This document shows positions 9,547 to 17,945 of a stretch of DNA of 64,000 nucleotides, piece by piece (position 1 is the stretch's first letter; every line of letters begins with the position of its first letter). The translations under genes and the position numbers were made by a program. Below the pieces are notes generated by a model. That model saw nothing but the letters and a program-made list of their open reading frames with translations, did no database searches and was not told the DNA's origin. This DNA is from Pseudomonas sp. 21 (GTDB lineage Bacteria; Pseudomonadota; Gammaproteobacteria; Pseudomonadales; Pseudomonadaceae): contig NZ_JYOA01000004.1 of assembly GCF_000955805.1 (NCBI RefSeq), positions 181,406-245,405 of the forward strand. The letters are read 5' to 3'.

Positions 9547-9583
9547 AAAAAAGGGGGCTGATCCTGGATCAGCCCCCTTTTTC
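9547..9583. terminator. Bidirectional terminator between ydcH and fadD2
   Basis: A long perfect stem GGGGGCTGATCC / GGATCAGCCCCC is flanked by an A-run on the left and a T-run on the right, so it can end both the plus-strand ydcH and the minus-strand fadD2 transcripts. Confidence 0.92.
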
Positions 9584-9596
9584 ATTCACGCTCGCC

Positions 9597-11285
9597 TCAA
9601 GCCGTTTCGCGCAGCTCCCGGCGCAGGATCTTGCCCACCGGCGTCATCGGCAGGGCATCCTTGAGCACGATGTGCTTGGGCACCTTGTAGCCGGTGAAGT
9701 TTTCCTTGCAGTAGGCCTTGAGCTCTTCCACGGTCACGCCGCCCTCACGGGCCACCACGAACAGCTTCACCGCCTCGCCGGACTTCTCGTCCGGCACGCC
9801 GACCGCCGCGCAGTTGGCGACTTTCGGGTGGGCCATGACCACGTCTTCGATCTCGTTGGGGTAGACGTTGAAGCCGGAGACGATGATCAGGTCCTTCTTG
9901 CGGTCGACGATGCGGGTGAAGCCGTCCGGGTCGATCACCGCGATATCGCCGGTGCGCAGCCAGCCTTCGGCGTCCAGCACCTCGGCGGTGGCGTCCGGGC
10001 GCTGCCAGTAGCCTTTCATCACCTGCGGGCCCTTCACGCACAGCTCGCCGCGCTCGCCCAGGCCGACGTCATTGCCGTCGTCGTCGATGACTTTCAGCGC
10101 GGTGCCCGGCACCGGCAGGCCGACAGTACCCAGGCGCGCCGCATCACCGTAGGGGTTGGTGCTGACCACCGGGGACGTTTCGGTCAAGCCATAGCCCTCC
10201 ACCACGGTGCAGCCGGTCATGGCCTTCCAGCGCTCGGCGGTGGCGGTGACCAGCGCGGTGCCGCCGGAGTTGGTGACCTTCAGGTTGGAGAAGTCCAGTT
10301 CCTTGAATTCGGGGCGGTCCATCAGGGCGACGAACAGGGTGTTCAGGCCCAGCAGCGCGGAGAAGCGCCACTTCTTCAGCTCCTTGATGAAGCCGGGAAT
10401 GTCGCGCGGGTTGCTGATCAGCACGTTGTGGTTGCCGTTGACCATCATGCACATGCAGTTCGCGGTGAAGGCATAGATGTGGTACAGCGGCAACGGCGCG
10501 ATCATCACCTCGTTGCCCACCTGCATCAGCGGCTTGCCGTCCGGGCCGTGCTGCTGCAGACAGGCGTGAACCTGCTGCATGTTGGCGACCAGATTGCCGT
10601 GGGTCAGCATGGCGCCCTTGGCGACGCCCGTGGTGCCGCCGGTGTACTGCAGCACCGCGATGTCTTCCAGGCCGACCTTGATCGGCTGCAGGCCGTGGCC
10701 ACGGCCCTGGCTCAATGCCGCCTTGAAGGAGACGGCCTGGGGCAGGTGGTACTCCGGCACCATCTTCTTCACGTGCTTGACCACGGTGTTGACCAGCAGG
10801 CCCTTGAGCGCGGGCTGCAGGTCGCCCATCTGCGCTTCGATCAGGTACTCGATGCCGGTATCGGGCAGCACTTCCTGCACCAGCTTGCCGAACAGGTTCA
10901 CGTAGACCAGCGCGCGGGCGCCGGAATCCTTGAACTGGTGGCGCATCTCGCGGGCGGTGTAGAGCGGGTTGGTGTTGACCACGATGAGGCCGGCGCGCAG
11001 GGCGCCGAACACGGCGATGGGGTATTGCAGGATGTTCGGCATCTGCACGGCGATACGATCGCCGGGCTTGAGGTCGGTATTTTTCTGCAGGTAGGCGCCG
11101 AAGGCGGCGGACAGGCGGTCCAGTTCGGCGTAGGTCAGGGTCACGCCCATGTTGCTGAACGCCGGACGGTCGGCGAATTTCTTGCAGGAGCGTTCGAAGA
11201 CTTCCACCACCGATTTGTAGGCGGTCAGGTCAATGTCGCTGGGCACGCCGGCCGGGCGTTTGTCGTTCCAGAAATCAGGTTGCAT
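9597..11285 (-). CDS. fadD2: Long-chain-fatty-acid--CoA ligase FadD2
   Basis: AMP-forming acyl-CoA synthetase of 562 residues, paralogue of fadD1. The P-loop YTGGTTGVAKGAMLTH, the GYGLTETSPV motif and GWLRTGDIAV are present. It activates exogenous or membrane-derived fatty acids. In P. aeruginosa the two paralogues differ in chain-length preference and regulation; here each has its own terminator, so they are probably separate units. The start at 11285 gives MQPDFWNDKRP, which matches the N-terminus of FadD1 in pattern. Confidence 0.95.
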   Translation of the reverse strand: MQPDFWNDKRPAGVPSDIDLTAYKSVVEVFERSCKKFADRPAFSNMGVTLTYAELDRLSAAFGAYLQKNTDLKPGDRIAVQMPNILQYPIAVFGALRAGLIVVNTNPLYTAREMRHQFKDSGARALVYVNLFGKLVQEVLPDTGIEYLIEAQMGDLQPALKGLLVNTVVKHVKKMVPEYHLPQAVSFKAALSQGRGHGLQPIKVGLEDIAVLQYTGGTTGVAKGAMLTHGNLVANMQQVHACLQQHGPDGKPLMQVGNEVMIAPLPLYHIYAFTANCMCMMVNGNHNVLISNPRDIPGFIKELKKWRFSALLGLNTLFVALMDRPEFKELDFSNLKVTNSGGTALVTATAERWKAMTGCTVVEGYGLTETSPVVSTNPYGDAARLGTVGLPVPGTALKVIDDDGNDVGLGERGELCVKGPQVMKGYWQRPDATAEVLDAEGWLRTGDIAVIDPDGFTRIVDRKKDLIIVSGFNVYPNEIEDVVMAHPKVANCAAVGVPDEKSGEAVKLFVVAREGGVTVEELKAYCKENFTGYKVPKHIVLKDALPMTPVGKILRRELRETA

Positions 11286-11591
11286 TTATTCTTGTCCTCA
11301 TACCTGAGCGAAACCGAACCGTCATTGCGGTCATTCGACGGAAGCTAGCAGTTCCTTTGGTCATCGCAAAGACTCCAGGCGGCGTCATAGACTGCGTGAA
11401 TCTTGCGCCACCATCCCGGCATGGCGCGGGATAGAGCCGACGGCCGCCTAGGACGGGCCTTACACGACATCAGCCGAGCGCTACCAGCAATCCATACAGA
11501 AGATGTCCCGGCGTGGCAGAATCGCCCCGGCCGGCCCGCTCCATGGCCCCATTCCAATAAGAATCGACGAACAAGAATCAGGATGGACCCC

Positions 11592-12545
11592 ATGCCCTAC
11601 GCCGCCTACTGGCTCCCCGCCAGCGACGAGACACCGCTCTACACCCGCCACTGGGCGCCGGAAGGCCCGTCCCGCGGCGCCCTGATGCTGTCCCATGGCA
11701 TGGCCGAGCACGCCGGCCGCTACGAGCGCCTGGGGCTTGCGCTGAACGCTGCCGGGTACCACCTCTACGCCATCGACCAGCGCGGCCACGGTCGCACCGC
11801 CGAGAACGGCGAATTGGGCCACTACGCCGACCGTGGCGGCTGGGGCAAGGTGATCGGCGACCTGCATACCCTGAACCAGCATGTGCGCGAGGAACACCCG
11901 GACCTGCCGATCATCCTGCTCGGCCACAGCATGGGCAGCTACATCGGTAGCGCCTACCTGATGCAGCACAGCGCCAGCGTGAAGGCAGCGGTGCTGTCCG
12001 GCTCCAACTACCAGCCCGTGGCGCTGTACAAGAGCGCCCGCGTCATCGCCCGCTTCGAGCGCTGGCGCCAGGGCCCGCTGGGACGCAGCGCGCTGATCGA
12101 CTTCCTGTCATTCGGCTCGTTCAACAAGGCCTTCAAACCCAACCGCACGGCCTTCGACTGGCTCAGCCGCGACCCGGTCGAAGTCGACAAGTACGTCGCC
12201 GATCCGCTCTGCGGTTTCCGCTGCAGCAACCAGCTGTGGATCGACCTGCTCGGCGGCCTGGCCGACATCACCCCGGTCGAACACCTGTCGCGCATCCGCG
12301 CCGACCTGCCGGTGATGGTCATCGGTGGCGAGCGCGACCCGGTCAGCCAGGGCAGCCGCCTGCGCGATCTCGCCCAGGCGATGACCCGGGCCGGGGTTCG
12401 AGACGTCCAACTGAAGATCTATCCCGACGCTCGCCACGAATTGTTCAACGAGAGCAACCGCGACGAGGTCACCCGCAACCTGATCGACTGGCTGGCGGCC
12501 CATTGCCCCATCCCGCAGGTCGAGAAAACCGAGGAGCCCCTATGA
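11592..12545 (+). CDS. Alpha/beta hydrolase, monoacylglycerol lipase type
   Basis: Protein of 317 residues with the serine hydrolase fold: nucleophile elbow GHSMGS, later Asp in GGERDPVS and His in DARHELFN, as in the Hydrolase_4 (lysophospholipase or monoacylglycerol lipase) family. No signal peptide, so probably cytoplasmic. ATG at 11592 has AGGA 8 bases upstream; ATG at 11583 is possible. The stop overlaps the next start (ATGA), so it is translationally coupled to the MaoC gene. With the neighbouring fadD genes this suggests fatty-acid release followed by activation. Confidence 0.88.
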   Translation: MPYAAYWLPASDETPLYTRHWAPEGPSRGALMLSHGMAEHAGRYERLGLALNAAGYHLYAIDQRGHGRTAENGELGHYADRGGWGKVIGDLHTLNQHVREEHPDLPIILLGHSMGSYIGSAYLMQHSASVKAAVLSGSNYQPVALYKSARVIARFERWRQGPLGRSALIDFLSFGSFNKAFKPNRTAFDWLSRDPVEVDKYVADPLCGFRCSNQLWIDLLGGLADITPVEHLSRIRADLPVMVIGGERDPVSQGSRLRDLAQAMTRAGVRDVQLKIYPDARHELFNESNRDEVTRNLIDWLAAHCPIPQVEKTEEPL

Positions 12546-13012
12546 CTTCCGTACAGAACGTCCCCTACGAAGAACTCGAAGTCGGCCAGAAGGCCAACTT
12601 CCAGCGCAGCGTCACCGAGCGCGACATCCAGCTGTTCGCCGAGGTCTCCGGCGACCGCAACCCGGTGCACCTGGACGCCGAGTACGCCGCCACCACCCAG
12701 TTCAAGGAACGCATCGCCCACGGCATGCTCACCGGCGCGCTGATCAGCGCAGCGATCGCCACCACCCTGCCCGGCCCAGGCACCATCTACCTCGGCCAGA
12801 ACCTGGCCTTCACCCGCCCGGTGAAGCTCGGCGACGAACTGACGGTGGAACTGGAAGTGCTGGAGAAACTGCCGAAGAACCGCGTGCGCATCAGCACCAC
12901 CGTGCTCAACCAGGACGGCAAGGCCGTGGTCAAGGGCGAGGCCGAAGTCATGGCGCCGACCGAGAAGCTCAACATCGAACTGCCCGCGCTGCCGCCGATC
13001 ACCATCGGCTGA
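12542..13012 (+). CDS. MaoC-like hot-dog dehydratase
   Basis: Protein of 156 residues with the hot-dog hydratase motif FAEVSGDRNPVHLD and then AHGMLTGALIS, as in (R)-specific enoyl-CoA hydratases (PhaJ/MaoC). The expected reaction is hydration of trans-2-enoyl-CoA to (R)-3-hydroxyacyl-CoA, linking beta-oxidation to polyhydroxyalkanoate or lipid synthesis. It is coupled to the upstream lipase by a 4-base overlap. Substrate length is not evident from the sequence. Confidence 0.87.
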   Translation: MTSVQNVPYEELEVGQKANFQRSVTERDIQLFAEVSGDRNPVHLDAEYAATTQFKERIAHGMLTGALISAAIATTLPGPGTIYLGQNLAFTRPVKLGDELTVELEVLEKLPKNRVRISTTVLNQDGKAVVKGEAEVMAPTEKLNIELPALPPITIG

Positions 13013-13154
13013 AGCGCATGTCGGGGCCGGCCATCCGGCCCCGAAAACTTGTATACAGTTTTCCGCTCGACTACCCTGCCCCAGTCATACTAAATCCACT
13101 TGGGATAACCGAAGGCTTCGTGCCCGAAACCCCTCACCGGGAATCGGAGCCGCC

Positions 13155-14333
13155 ATGGACCTTCGACTGCTGTTGCTGTCCCTTTGCACCTTCGCCGCGG
13201 GCCTCGCCGAGGCCATCCTCACCGGCATCCTGCCCTCCCTCGCCGACGACCTGCACGTCTCCCTCAGCCTCGCCGGGCAGCTCACCAGCCTGTTCTCCCT
13301 GAGCTTCGCCATCGCCGCGCCCTTGCTTGGCTGGCTCACCCGTGGCGCCGACTGCCGCCGACTGCTGGTCATCACCCTGCTGGTATTCGCCGCGTTCAAT
13401 GCGGGCGCTGCGCTGAGTCCCGGCTACGTTTCGCTGCTGCTGATGCGCATCGGCATGGCCGCCTGCTGCGGGCTGCTGATCATGCAGGCCAGCCTGCTGG
13501 CGGTGGAGCTGGCGCCGCCGGCCCTGCGCGGGCGCGCCATCGGCCTGATCTTCATGGGCATCAGCGGTTCGCTGGTGTTCGGCGTGCCGGCCGGTGTGCT
13601 GGTCAACGACTGGTTCGGCTGGCGCTGGATCTTCGCCGCCATCGCCCTCTACTCGCTGCCGCTGGCCGCCCTGCTGCGGATCGCCCTGCCCCGCCGCGCG
13701 CTGGATAGCCCGGCCAATGGCGCGGCTTACCAGCGCCAGCTGCGCAATCCTGCGCTGAACCTGGCACAACTGGTATCGATCCTGCTGCTGGGCGGCCACT
13801 TCACGCTGTTCGCCTACATCACCCCGTGGTTCCAGCAGGTCGCTGGGATCACCGACAGCCAGGGCATCGCGCTCACCCTGCTTCTGATCGGCCTGGCGGC
13901 CATCGGGGGCGGCTACCTGGGGGGCTGGCTGAGCGATCACCTCGGCCATCGCCGGGCGCTGCTGGTGGTGCCGGTGCTGTTCGCCCTGGCGATGCTGGCG
14001 ATCCCGCTGAGCCTCGGCCACCCCTGGCTGCTGCTCGGCGCGCTGATGGTCTGGAGCACCATCAGCTGGATGATCTCGCCGGCGGTGCAGAGCTACCTGC
14101 TGGCCAGCGATCCGGCCAGCGGTAGCGCCGGGGTGGCGCTGAACACTTCGGCGATGCACCTGGGCGTAGCCCTCGGTGCGGCGCTGGGCGGCGCGGTGAT
14201 CAGCCTGGCCGGCATCGCCTGGACGCCCTGGGTGGGCGTCAGCCTGGTGGCCGCGTCAGTGCTGTGCGCGGCACTGTCCTGCTGGTTCGGGCGCGAACCG
14301 CAGGCGGCGGGAATCAGCGCTCCTTCACGGTGA
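13155..14333 (+). CDS. MFS transporter, DHA1-type drug efflux
   Basis: Twelve-helix major facilitator of 392 residues. The N-terminus DLRLLLLSLCTFAAGLAEAI and the GWLTRGADCRR loop between helices 2 and 3 fit the AraJ/SotB/CmlA (DHA1) exporters of drugs or arabinose-like sugars. GGAG lies upstream of ATG 13155. The 3' end overlaps the convergent HlyD gene by 20 bases, leaving no room for a terminator between them. The substrate is unknown. Confidence 0.88.
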   Translation: MDLRLLLLSLCTFAAGLAEAILTGILPSLADDLHVSLSLAGQLTSLFSLSFAIAAPLLGWLTRGADCRRLLVITLLVFAAFNAGAALSPGYVSLLLMRIGMAACCGLLIMQASLLAVELAPPALRGRAIGLIFMGISGSLVFGVPAGVLVNDWFGWRWIFAAIALYSLPLAALLRIALPRRALDSPANGAAYQRQLRNPALNLAQLVSILLLGGHFTLFAYITPWFQQVAGITDSQGIALTLLLIGLAAIGGGYLGGWLSDHLGHRRALLVVPVLFALAMLAIPLSLGHPWLLLGALMVWSTISWMISPAVQSYLLASDPASGSAGVALNTSAMHLGVALGAALGGAVISLAGIAWTPWVGVSLVAASVLCAALSCWFGREPQAAGISAPSR

Positions 14334-15171
14334 CGCTGGCGGTCATGCCGGCACTCAGGTGCACGCCCTCGGGCACCTTGTCCAGGTGGATGCGCACCGG
14401 GATGCGCTGGGCCAGGCGTACCCAGTTGAAGGTCGGCTCGACATTGGCCAGCAACTGGCTGTCGGGGATCGCGTTGCGGTCGGTGATGCCGCTGCTGATG
14501 CTTTCCACGGTGCCATCGATGGCGATGTCGCCGCTCATCAACACCACCTGCGCCGGCTGGCCGACGCGAATGCCGGGCAGCTTGGTTTCCTCGAAGTAGG
14601 CGGTGACATAGAAGGACTTCTGGTCCACCAGCGCCATCATCGCCTGGCCCGCCTGCACGTAGTTGCCCTGGGCCAGGCGCAGGTTGGTGATCTGCCCGTC
14701 GCGCGGGGCGCGCATTTCGCTGCGGGTCAGGTTCAGCTGAGCCAGGCGCACCTGAGCCTGCGCCTCGTCGTACTCGCTCTTGGCGATGGAAGCGTTGATC
14801 TGCGCGGTTTCCTTGTCCTCGGCGCTGATCGCCGCGATGCCCAGCTTGCTGCGCCGCGAAGCCTCGCTCACGCGCAGCAGGTACTGCTGGTGCCGGGTCT
14901 CGGCCAACGCCTTGGCCTGCTCCAGGTTCGCCGCGTAGCGCTCGTGGTCGATGCGCATGATCAGGTCGCCGGCCTTGACCTGCTGGTTGTCCTGCACGGC
15001 AAGGTCGGTGACCCAACCGGAGACGTCCGGGGCAATCACCACCACGTCGGCGCGAACCCGCGCATCGCGGGTCCACGGCGACAGCATGTAGTAGCGCCAC
15101 AGCCAGGTGCCGGCCAGGACGGCGGCAATGACCAGGGCGATGGTGACGGTTACGCGAAGGTATCCGCGCAT
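14314..15171 (-). CDS. HlyD/AaeA-type efflux periplasmic adaptor
   Basis: Membrane-fusion protein of 285 residues: one N-terminal membrane helix (about 5-22), then a lipoyl-like barrel (SGWVTDLAVQDNQQVKAGD), a coiled-coil hairpin, and MRAPRDGQITNLRL leading into the beta-barrel. It is the adaptor of the FUSC transporter encoded two genes upstream, as AaeA is for AaeB in E. coli (aromatic carboxylic acid efflux). The start at 15171 has GAGGAG 7 bases upstream; the frame extends further but has no support. Confidence 0.92.
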   Translation of the reverse strand: MRGYLRVTVTIALVIAAVLAGTWLWRYYMLSPWTRDARVRADVVVIAPDVSGWVTDLAVQDNQQVKAGDLIMRIDHERYAANLEQAKALAETRHQQYLLRVSEASRRSKLGIAAISAEDKETAQINASIAKSEYDEAQAQVRLAQLNLTRSEMRAPRDGQITNLRLAQGNYVQAGQAMMALVDQKSFYVTAYFEETKLPGIRVGQPAQVVLMSGDIAIDGTVESISSGITDRNAIPDSQLLANVEPTFNWVRLAQRIPVRIHLDKVPEGVHLSAGMTASVTVKER

Positions 15172-15184
15172 ACAGCTTCTCCTC

Positions 15185-15394
15185 TCAAGGCGCTGCGCTG
15201 AGCGCCCAGGTGATGGCACAGAGAATCAGCACGAACAGCGCACAGTCGAACAGCGCCTCGTGCCAGATCCAGCGCCCGAAGGGGGTGGCCTGCAGCAGCA
15301 GGCGCAATACGACCGTCAGGCCCAGGGCGAGCACCGCATAGATGAACAGCGGGCTCAGGAACACTCCGCCCCAGCCGAACTCATGCAGTCCCAT
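15185..15394 (-). CDS. DUF1656 membrane protein (AaeX-like)
   Basis: Protein of 69 residues with two membrane helices, starting MGLHEFGWGGVFLSPL, typical of the DUF1656/AaeX family that accompanies FUSC-HlyD efflux pairs. It overlaps the end of the FUSC gene by 14 bases and is followed by the adaptor gene 13 bases later, so the three form one operon. A longer upstream extension of the frame is only a shadow of the FUSC gene. Confidence 0.9.
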   Translation of the reverse strand: MGLHEFGWGGVFLSPLFIYAVLALGLTVVLRLLLQATPFGRWIWHEALFDCALFVLILCAITWALSAAP

Positions 15395-17369
15395 TGGTGT
15401 CCTCCAGACGGCACCACTGGCGCCAGGTATGACGCAATTGCGCCAGCGCGGCGCGGGCCAGGCGGTTGGGTTCGTTGTCACCCTGCAGATCGTGCGCGAG
15501 GGCTTCCTCCAAAGGCGGGCAGAGGCTATCCAGGCGTTGCTCGCGCCCGCCTCCGGGCCCTTTTTCCAGCACGCTGCCCAGCGCACCGAGGAACTGGTCG
15601 CGACGCTTGCGCAGTTGCCCCTGCGCTCCGCTGAGGCAGGAGCGCAGATGGATCAGTTCGTTACCCAGGTCCAGCGCCAGCAGGCCGTCCTGCCAGCGCT
15701 TCTGCTCTTCCCTGGGCAACAGGGTGTAGTGCCGCGCCAGGCGGATCAGGCGGTCCGCCATGCGCCCGCCGAACCAGCTCTCGGCTTCGGCCAGCGGCCG
15801 TCGGGTCAGGCGCCCGAGGTCCTCGCAGGTGGCCTGGATCAAGCGGCGGTTGAGCCAGTCCGCCGGCAGGGTGAGCAGGCGGAACACCAGCACCGCGAAG
15901 CCCACGCCGATGACGATGCCCTGGGCGGAATTGAGCAGGTTGGCGAGGTCGTACTTCATCACGTTGCTCGGCGCCACCAGGGTGATGAAGTGGATCGAGA
16001 AGGACGTCGCCGTACCCGCCAGCGCCGGCGTGGCCATGCCCAGCAAGGCGAAGAACAGCGGTACGCCCAGCGCCAGGCAGAGCAGCGGGAAGCCGTTCCA
16101 TTGCGGCAGCAGCCATTGGCTGACCACAGCCGCCGCCGGGATCGCATAGAGGATACCGCGCAGGAAGCCCAGGCCGATGGTGACGGCGTTGTCGCGGTTG
16201 GCGAACAGGCTGCAGATTACCGCCGCCAGCAGCATGCCGCCGGTGGCCGCCGGCCAGGCGGTCGCCATCCAGAAAGCCGACATGCCCAGCAGCGCCAGCG
16301 CGCTGCGCAGGCCGTAGAACAGCGCCATGAGCCAGTCGCGGTGCCAGGACAGCGTGCCGGTGGCGACATCGTCCACCCGCCCGTCCGCCACCGCGCGCAT
16401 GGTCTTCTCCGAATTCAGCGCCTTGAGCAGCAGCAGCGCGCAGCGGGTCAGGCAGTAACGCAGGTCGTTGGAGTAGCTGTCATCCAGGCCGGCCTCCTGC
16501 AGGCGCTCCTGCAGCGAGCGCATGGCGTCGACCTGCGGGTCCTCCAGGGTGGCTCGCAGCTCTTCGAACCAGGGTTGCAGGCGCGCGCGGTCCTCGGCAT
16601 CCAGCACGCTGCGCTGGCGGGCCACACCGCGCGCAGTGCGCAGCAGGCTGAGCAGGTCGCGGGAAAGAATCCGCAGCGCGCGCGAGCGCATCCGGCCGCG
16701 GTAACCCTCGAACCAGGCGTGATCACGCTGCACATCGACTTCGACGATCTTGCCCAGCGCCTGCAACAGCCCCTTGATCTGCCGCGCGTCGGCATCGATC
16801 TCGCTGCGCGCAGCCTGCATGCCGGTGAGCCAGGTGGCATGGGCCTGCTTGCCCAGGTTGGCCTCGACCCGACGCGGCCAGAGGATGGCACTGACCGCGG
16901 AGGCACAGAGAATCCCCAGGCAGATTTCCGTACTGCGCGCCACGGCCTGGTCGAAGACGTCCAGTGGGTGCGTGATCGCCGGCAGGCCGATGATCGCCAC
17001 GGTGTACCCCGACAGCACGAACGCATAGGACACGTGGTTGCGCAGGCTGGTCGAGGCCGCGGTGCAAAGGCCCAGCCAGAGCGAGATGGCCAACAGGAAC
17101 AGCCAGGGCGTCTGAGCGAACAGCGCTATGAACACCACCGACATGGCCGTACCGAACAAGGTACCGATCAGGCGGAAAAGACCCTTGGCCACCACCATGC
17201 CCGACAACGGCTGGGACACGATGAACACCGTCATCAGCGCCCACTGCGGCTGCTCCAGGTCGAAGCGGAAGGCGCACCAGAGCGCCAGGCCACCGGCCAG
17301 GAGGGTCTTGATCGCGAATTTCAGCGCCAGCGTATCCGGCGCGAGGAATGCCTGAAGCGTAGGTCGCAC
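15381..17369 (-). CDS. FUSC family (AaeB-like) efflux transporter
   Basis: Inner-membrane protein of 662 residues with two blocks of about five to six hydrophobic helices (about 13-165 and 345-490) separated and followed by soluble helical regions, the fusaric acid resistance/AaeB layout. The likely role is proton-driven efflux of aromatic acids with the adaptor and DUF1656 protein encoded downstream. The start is GTG at 17369. A promoter with a palindromic operator lies about 75-100 bases upstream (17444-17472), suggesting ligand-induced expression. The exact substrate is unknown. Confidence 0.92.
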   Translation of the reverse strand: MRPTLQAFLAPDTLALKFAIKTLLAGGLALWCAFRFDLEQPQWALMTVFIVSQPLSGMVVAKGLFRLIGTLFGTAMSVVFIALFAQTPWLFLLAISLWLGLCTAASTSLRNHVSYAFVLSGYTVAIIGLPAITHPLDVFDQAVARSTEICLGILCASAVSAILWPRRVEANLGKQAHATWLTGMQAARSEIDADARQIKGLLQALGKIVEVDVQRDHAWFEGYRGRMRSRALRILSRDLLSLLRTARGVARQRSVLDAEDRARLQPWFEELRATLEDPQVDAMRSLQERLQEAGLDDSYSNDLRYCLTRCALLLLKALNSEKTMRAVADGRVDDVATGTLSWHRDWLMALFYGLRSALALLGMSAFWMATAWPAATGGMLLAAVICSLFANRDNAVTIGLGFLRGILYAIPAAAVVSQWLLPQWNGFPLLCLALGVPLFFALLGMATPALAGTATSFSIHFITLVAPSNVMKYDLANLLNSAQGIVIGVGFAVLVFRLLTLPADWLNRRLIQATCEDLGRLTRRPLAEAESWFGGRMADRLIRLARHYTLLPREEQKRWQDGLLALDLGNELIHLRSCLSGAQGQLRKRRDQFLGALGSVLEKGPGGGREQRLDSLCPPLEEALAHDLQGDNEPNRLARAALAQLRHTWRQWCRLEDTNGTA

Positions 17370-17443
17370 GCGGTCTCTCGAAAGGGTCCGGGTCTATCGC
17401 TTAAAGATAGTCGGCAAAGCGGATGACGGAATCGTTACCCATC

Positions 17444-17472
17444 ATATTATTAGCAAGCTAACAATGTGTCAT
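17444..17472 (-). promoter_or_regulatory. Promoter with palindromic operator for the FUSC operon
   Basis: On the minus strand, ATGACA (17467-17472) and TAATAT (17444-17449) are separated by exactly 17 bases. The spacer holds an inverted repeat, ATTATTAGC-AA-GCTAACAAT on the plus strand (17446-17465), with 8 of 9 positions paired. This is a repressor-site layout of the MarR/TetR kind; the regulator is not encoded nearby. Confidence 0.6.
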
Positions 17473-17490
17473 CCCGACTTTCGTAGAGGC

Positions 17491-17518
17491 AAAAAAAACG
17501 GGCGACCTAAGTCGCCCG
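17491..17518 (-). terminator. Rho-independent terminator of the phrS/ccoM transcript
   Basis: Stem CGGGCGAC-CTAA-GTCGCCCG (17499-17518) followed, on the minus strand, by eight U (17491-17498). It ends the short Anr-controlled transcript. Confidence 0.93.
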
Positions 17519-17551
17519 AAGTGCCTTGCGTGCTCTGTGACTCTGTAAGGA

Positions 17552-17662
17552 TCAGCTCTTCTTGTGGCTGTCCTTCCAGATGAAAATTCCGACCCCGCCG
17601 AAGAAAACAACCATCAGTCCGACGGTAAGGATGCCTGCGAGAACCACTTCGTCGATGAACAT
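17552..17662 (-). CDS. ccoM: CcoM-like cbb3 oxidase small subunit
   Basis: Tiny single-helix membrane protein of 36 residues: MFIDEVVLAG, a hydrophobic stretch of about 20 residues (about 7-29), then FIWKDSHKKS. It resembles CcoM, the small subunit that stabilises cbb3-type cytochrome c oxidase in P. stutzeri. The start at 17662 has a perfect AGGAGG 8 bases upstream. It is the only reading frame of a short Anr-controlled transcript, which fits a role in low-oxygen respiration. The family assignment is from memory of the CcoM sequence pattern; the translation signal itself is unambiguous. Confidence 0.8.
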   Translation of the reverse strand: MFIDEVVLAGILTVGLMVVFFGGVGIFIWKDSHKKS

Positions 17663-17704
17663 GATGCTGGCCTCCTGTTGCCTACATCGTCTGGGGATGT
17701 GTGC

Positions 17705-17710
17705 AGATTA
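17705..17710 (-). promoter_or_regulatory. -10 box of the Anr-dependent phrS/ccoM promoter
   Basis: TAATCT on the minus strand, centred 31 bases downstream of the centre of the Anr box at 17732. That is the spacing of a class II FNR/Anr promoter (box at -41.5), and it predicts transcription starting near 17697. Confidence 0.65.
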
Positions 17711-17731
17711 CCGGCGGCCGGGCAGGACAAA

Positions 17732-17745
17732 TTGACCTGGGTCAA
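17732..17745. promoter_or_regulatory. Anr/FNR box (proximal)
   Basis: TTGACCTGGGTCAA, a perfect half-site pair for Anr (TTGAC-N4-GTCAA). It is centred at about -41.5 from the predicted phrS/ccoM start. Confidence 0.85.
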
Positions 17746-17781
17746 TATTGGAAGCCCTGGATACCCGCGAATAAATATAAA

Positions 17782-17795
17782 TTGATATAGATCAA
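17782..17795. promoter_or_regulatory. Anr/FNR box (distal)
   Basis: TTGATATAGATCAA, the canonical Anr/FNR/Dnr sequence. It lies 50 bases upstream of the proximal box and about 150 bases before the glycosidase gene on the other strand, so it may serve either direction. Confidence 0.8.
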
Positions 17796-17945
17796 AAAAC
17801 GAATAGCCAAGGCCCAATGCAAACACAGACCCACAAACCTACAGATATCTCCCACAAAGAAAATGAGCGTTTCAACTTTAAAAAGTAAAACTATCAGCGG
17901 AAAAATTATTTATATATGGGGAACGACATCAATCGAGAACTGCAC

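Larger units (their letters stand above)
17491..17697 (-). ncRNA. phrS: PhrS-type small regulatory RNA, also the ccoM mRNA
   Basis: A class II Anr promoter and a strong terminator define a transcript of about 207 bases. In P. aeruginosa the Anr-activated sRNA PhrS (about 213 bases, contains a 37-codon reading frame, stimulates pqsR translation) lies between PA3305 and PA3306. This locus sits between the matching neighbours, the FUSC operon and alkB. Length, oxygen control, internal reading frame and position all agree. What is seen is the promoter, reading frame and terminator; the identity is inferred from synteny. Whether the pqsR-pairing segment is kept cannot be judged here. Confidence 0.7.

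Noticed and set aside
17614-17826. A 70-codon minus-strand frame overlapping ccoM and the Anr boxes
   Set aside because: It lies in another frame than ccoM, has no ribosome binding site and spans the promoter elements.
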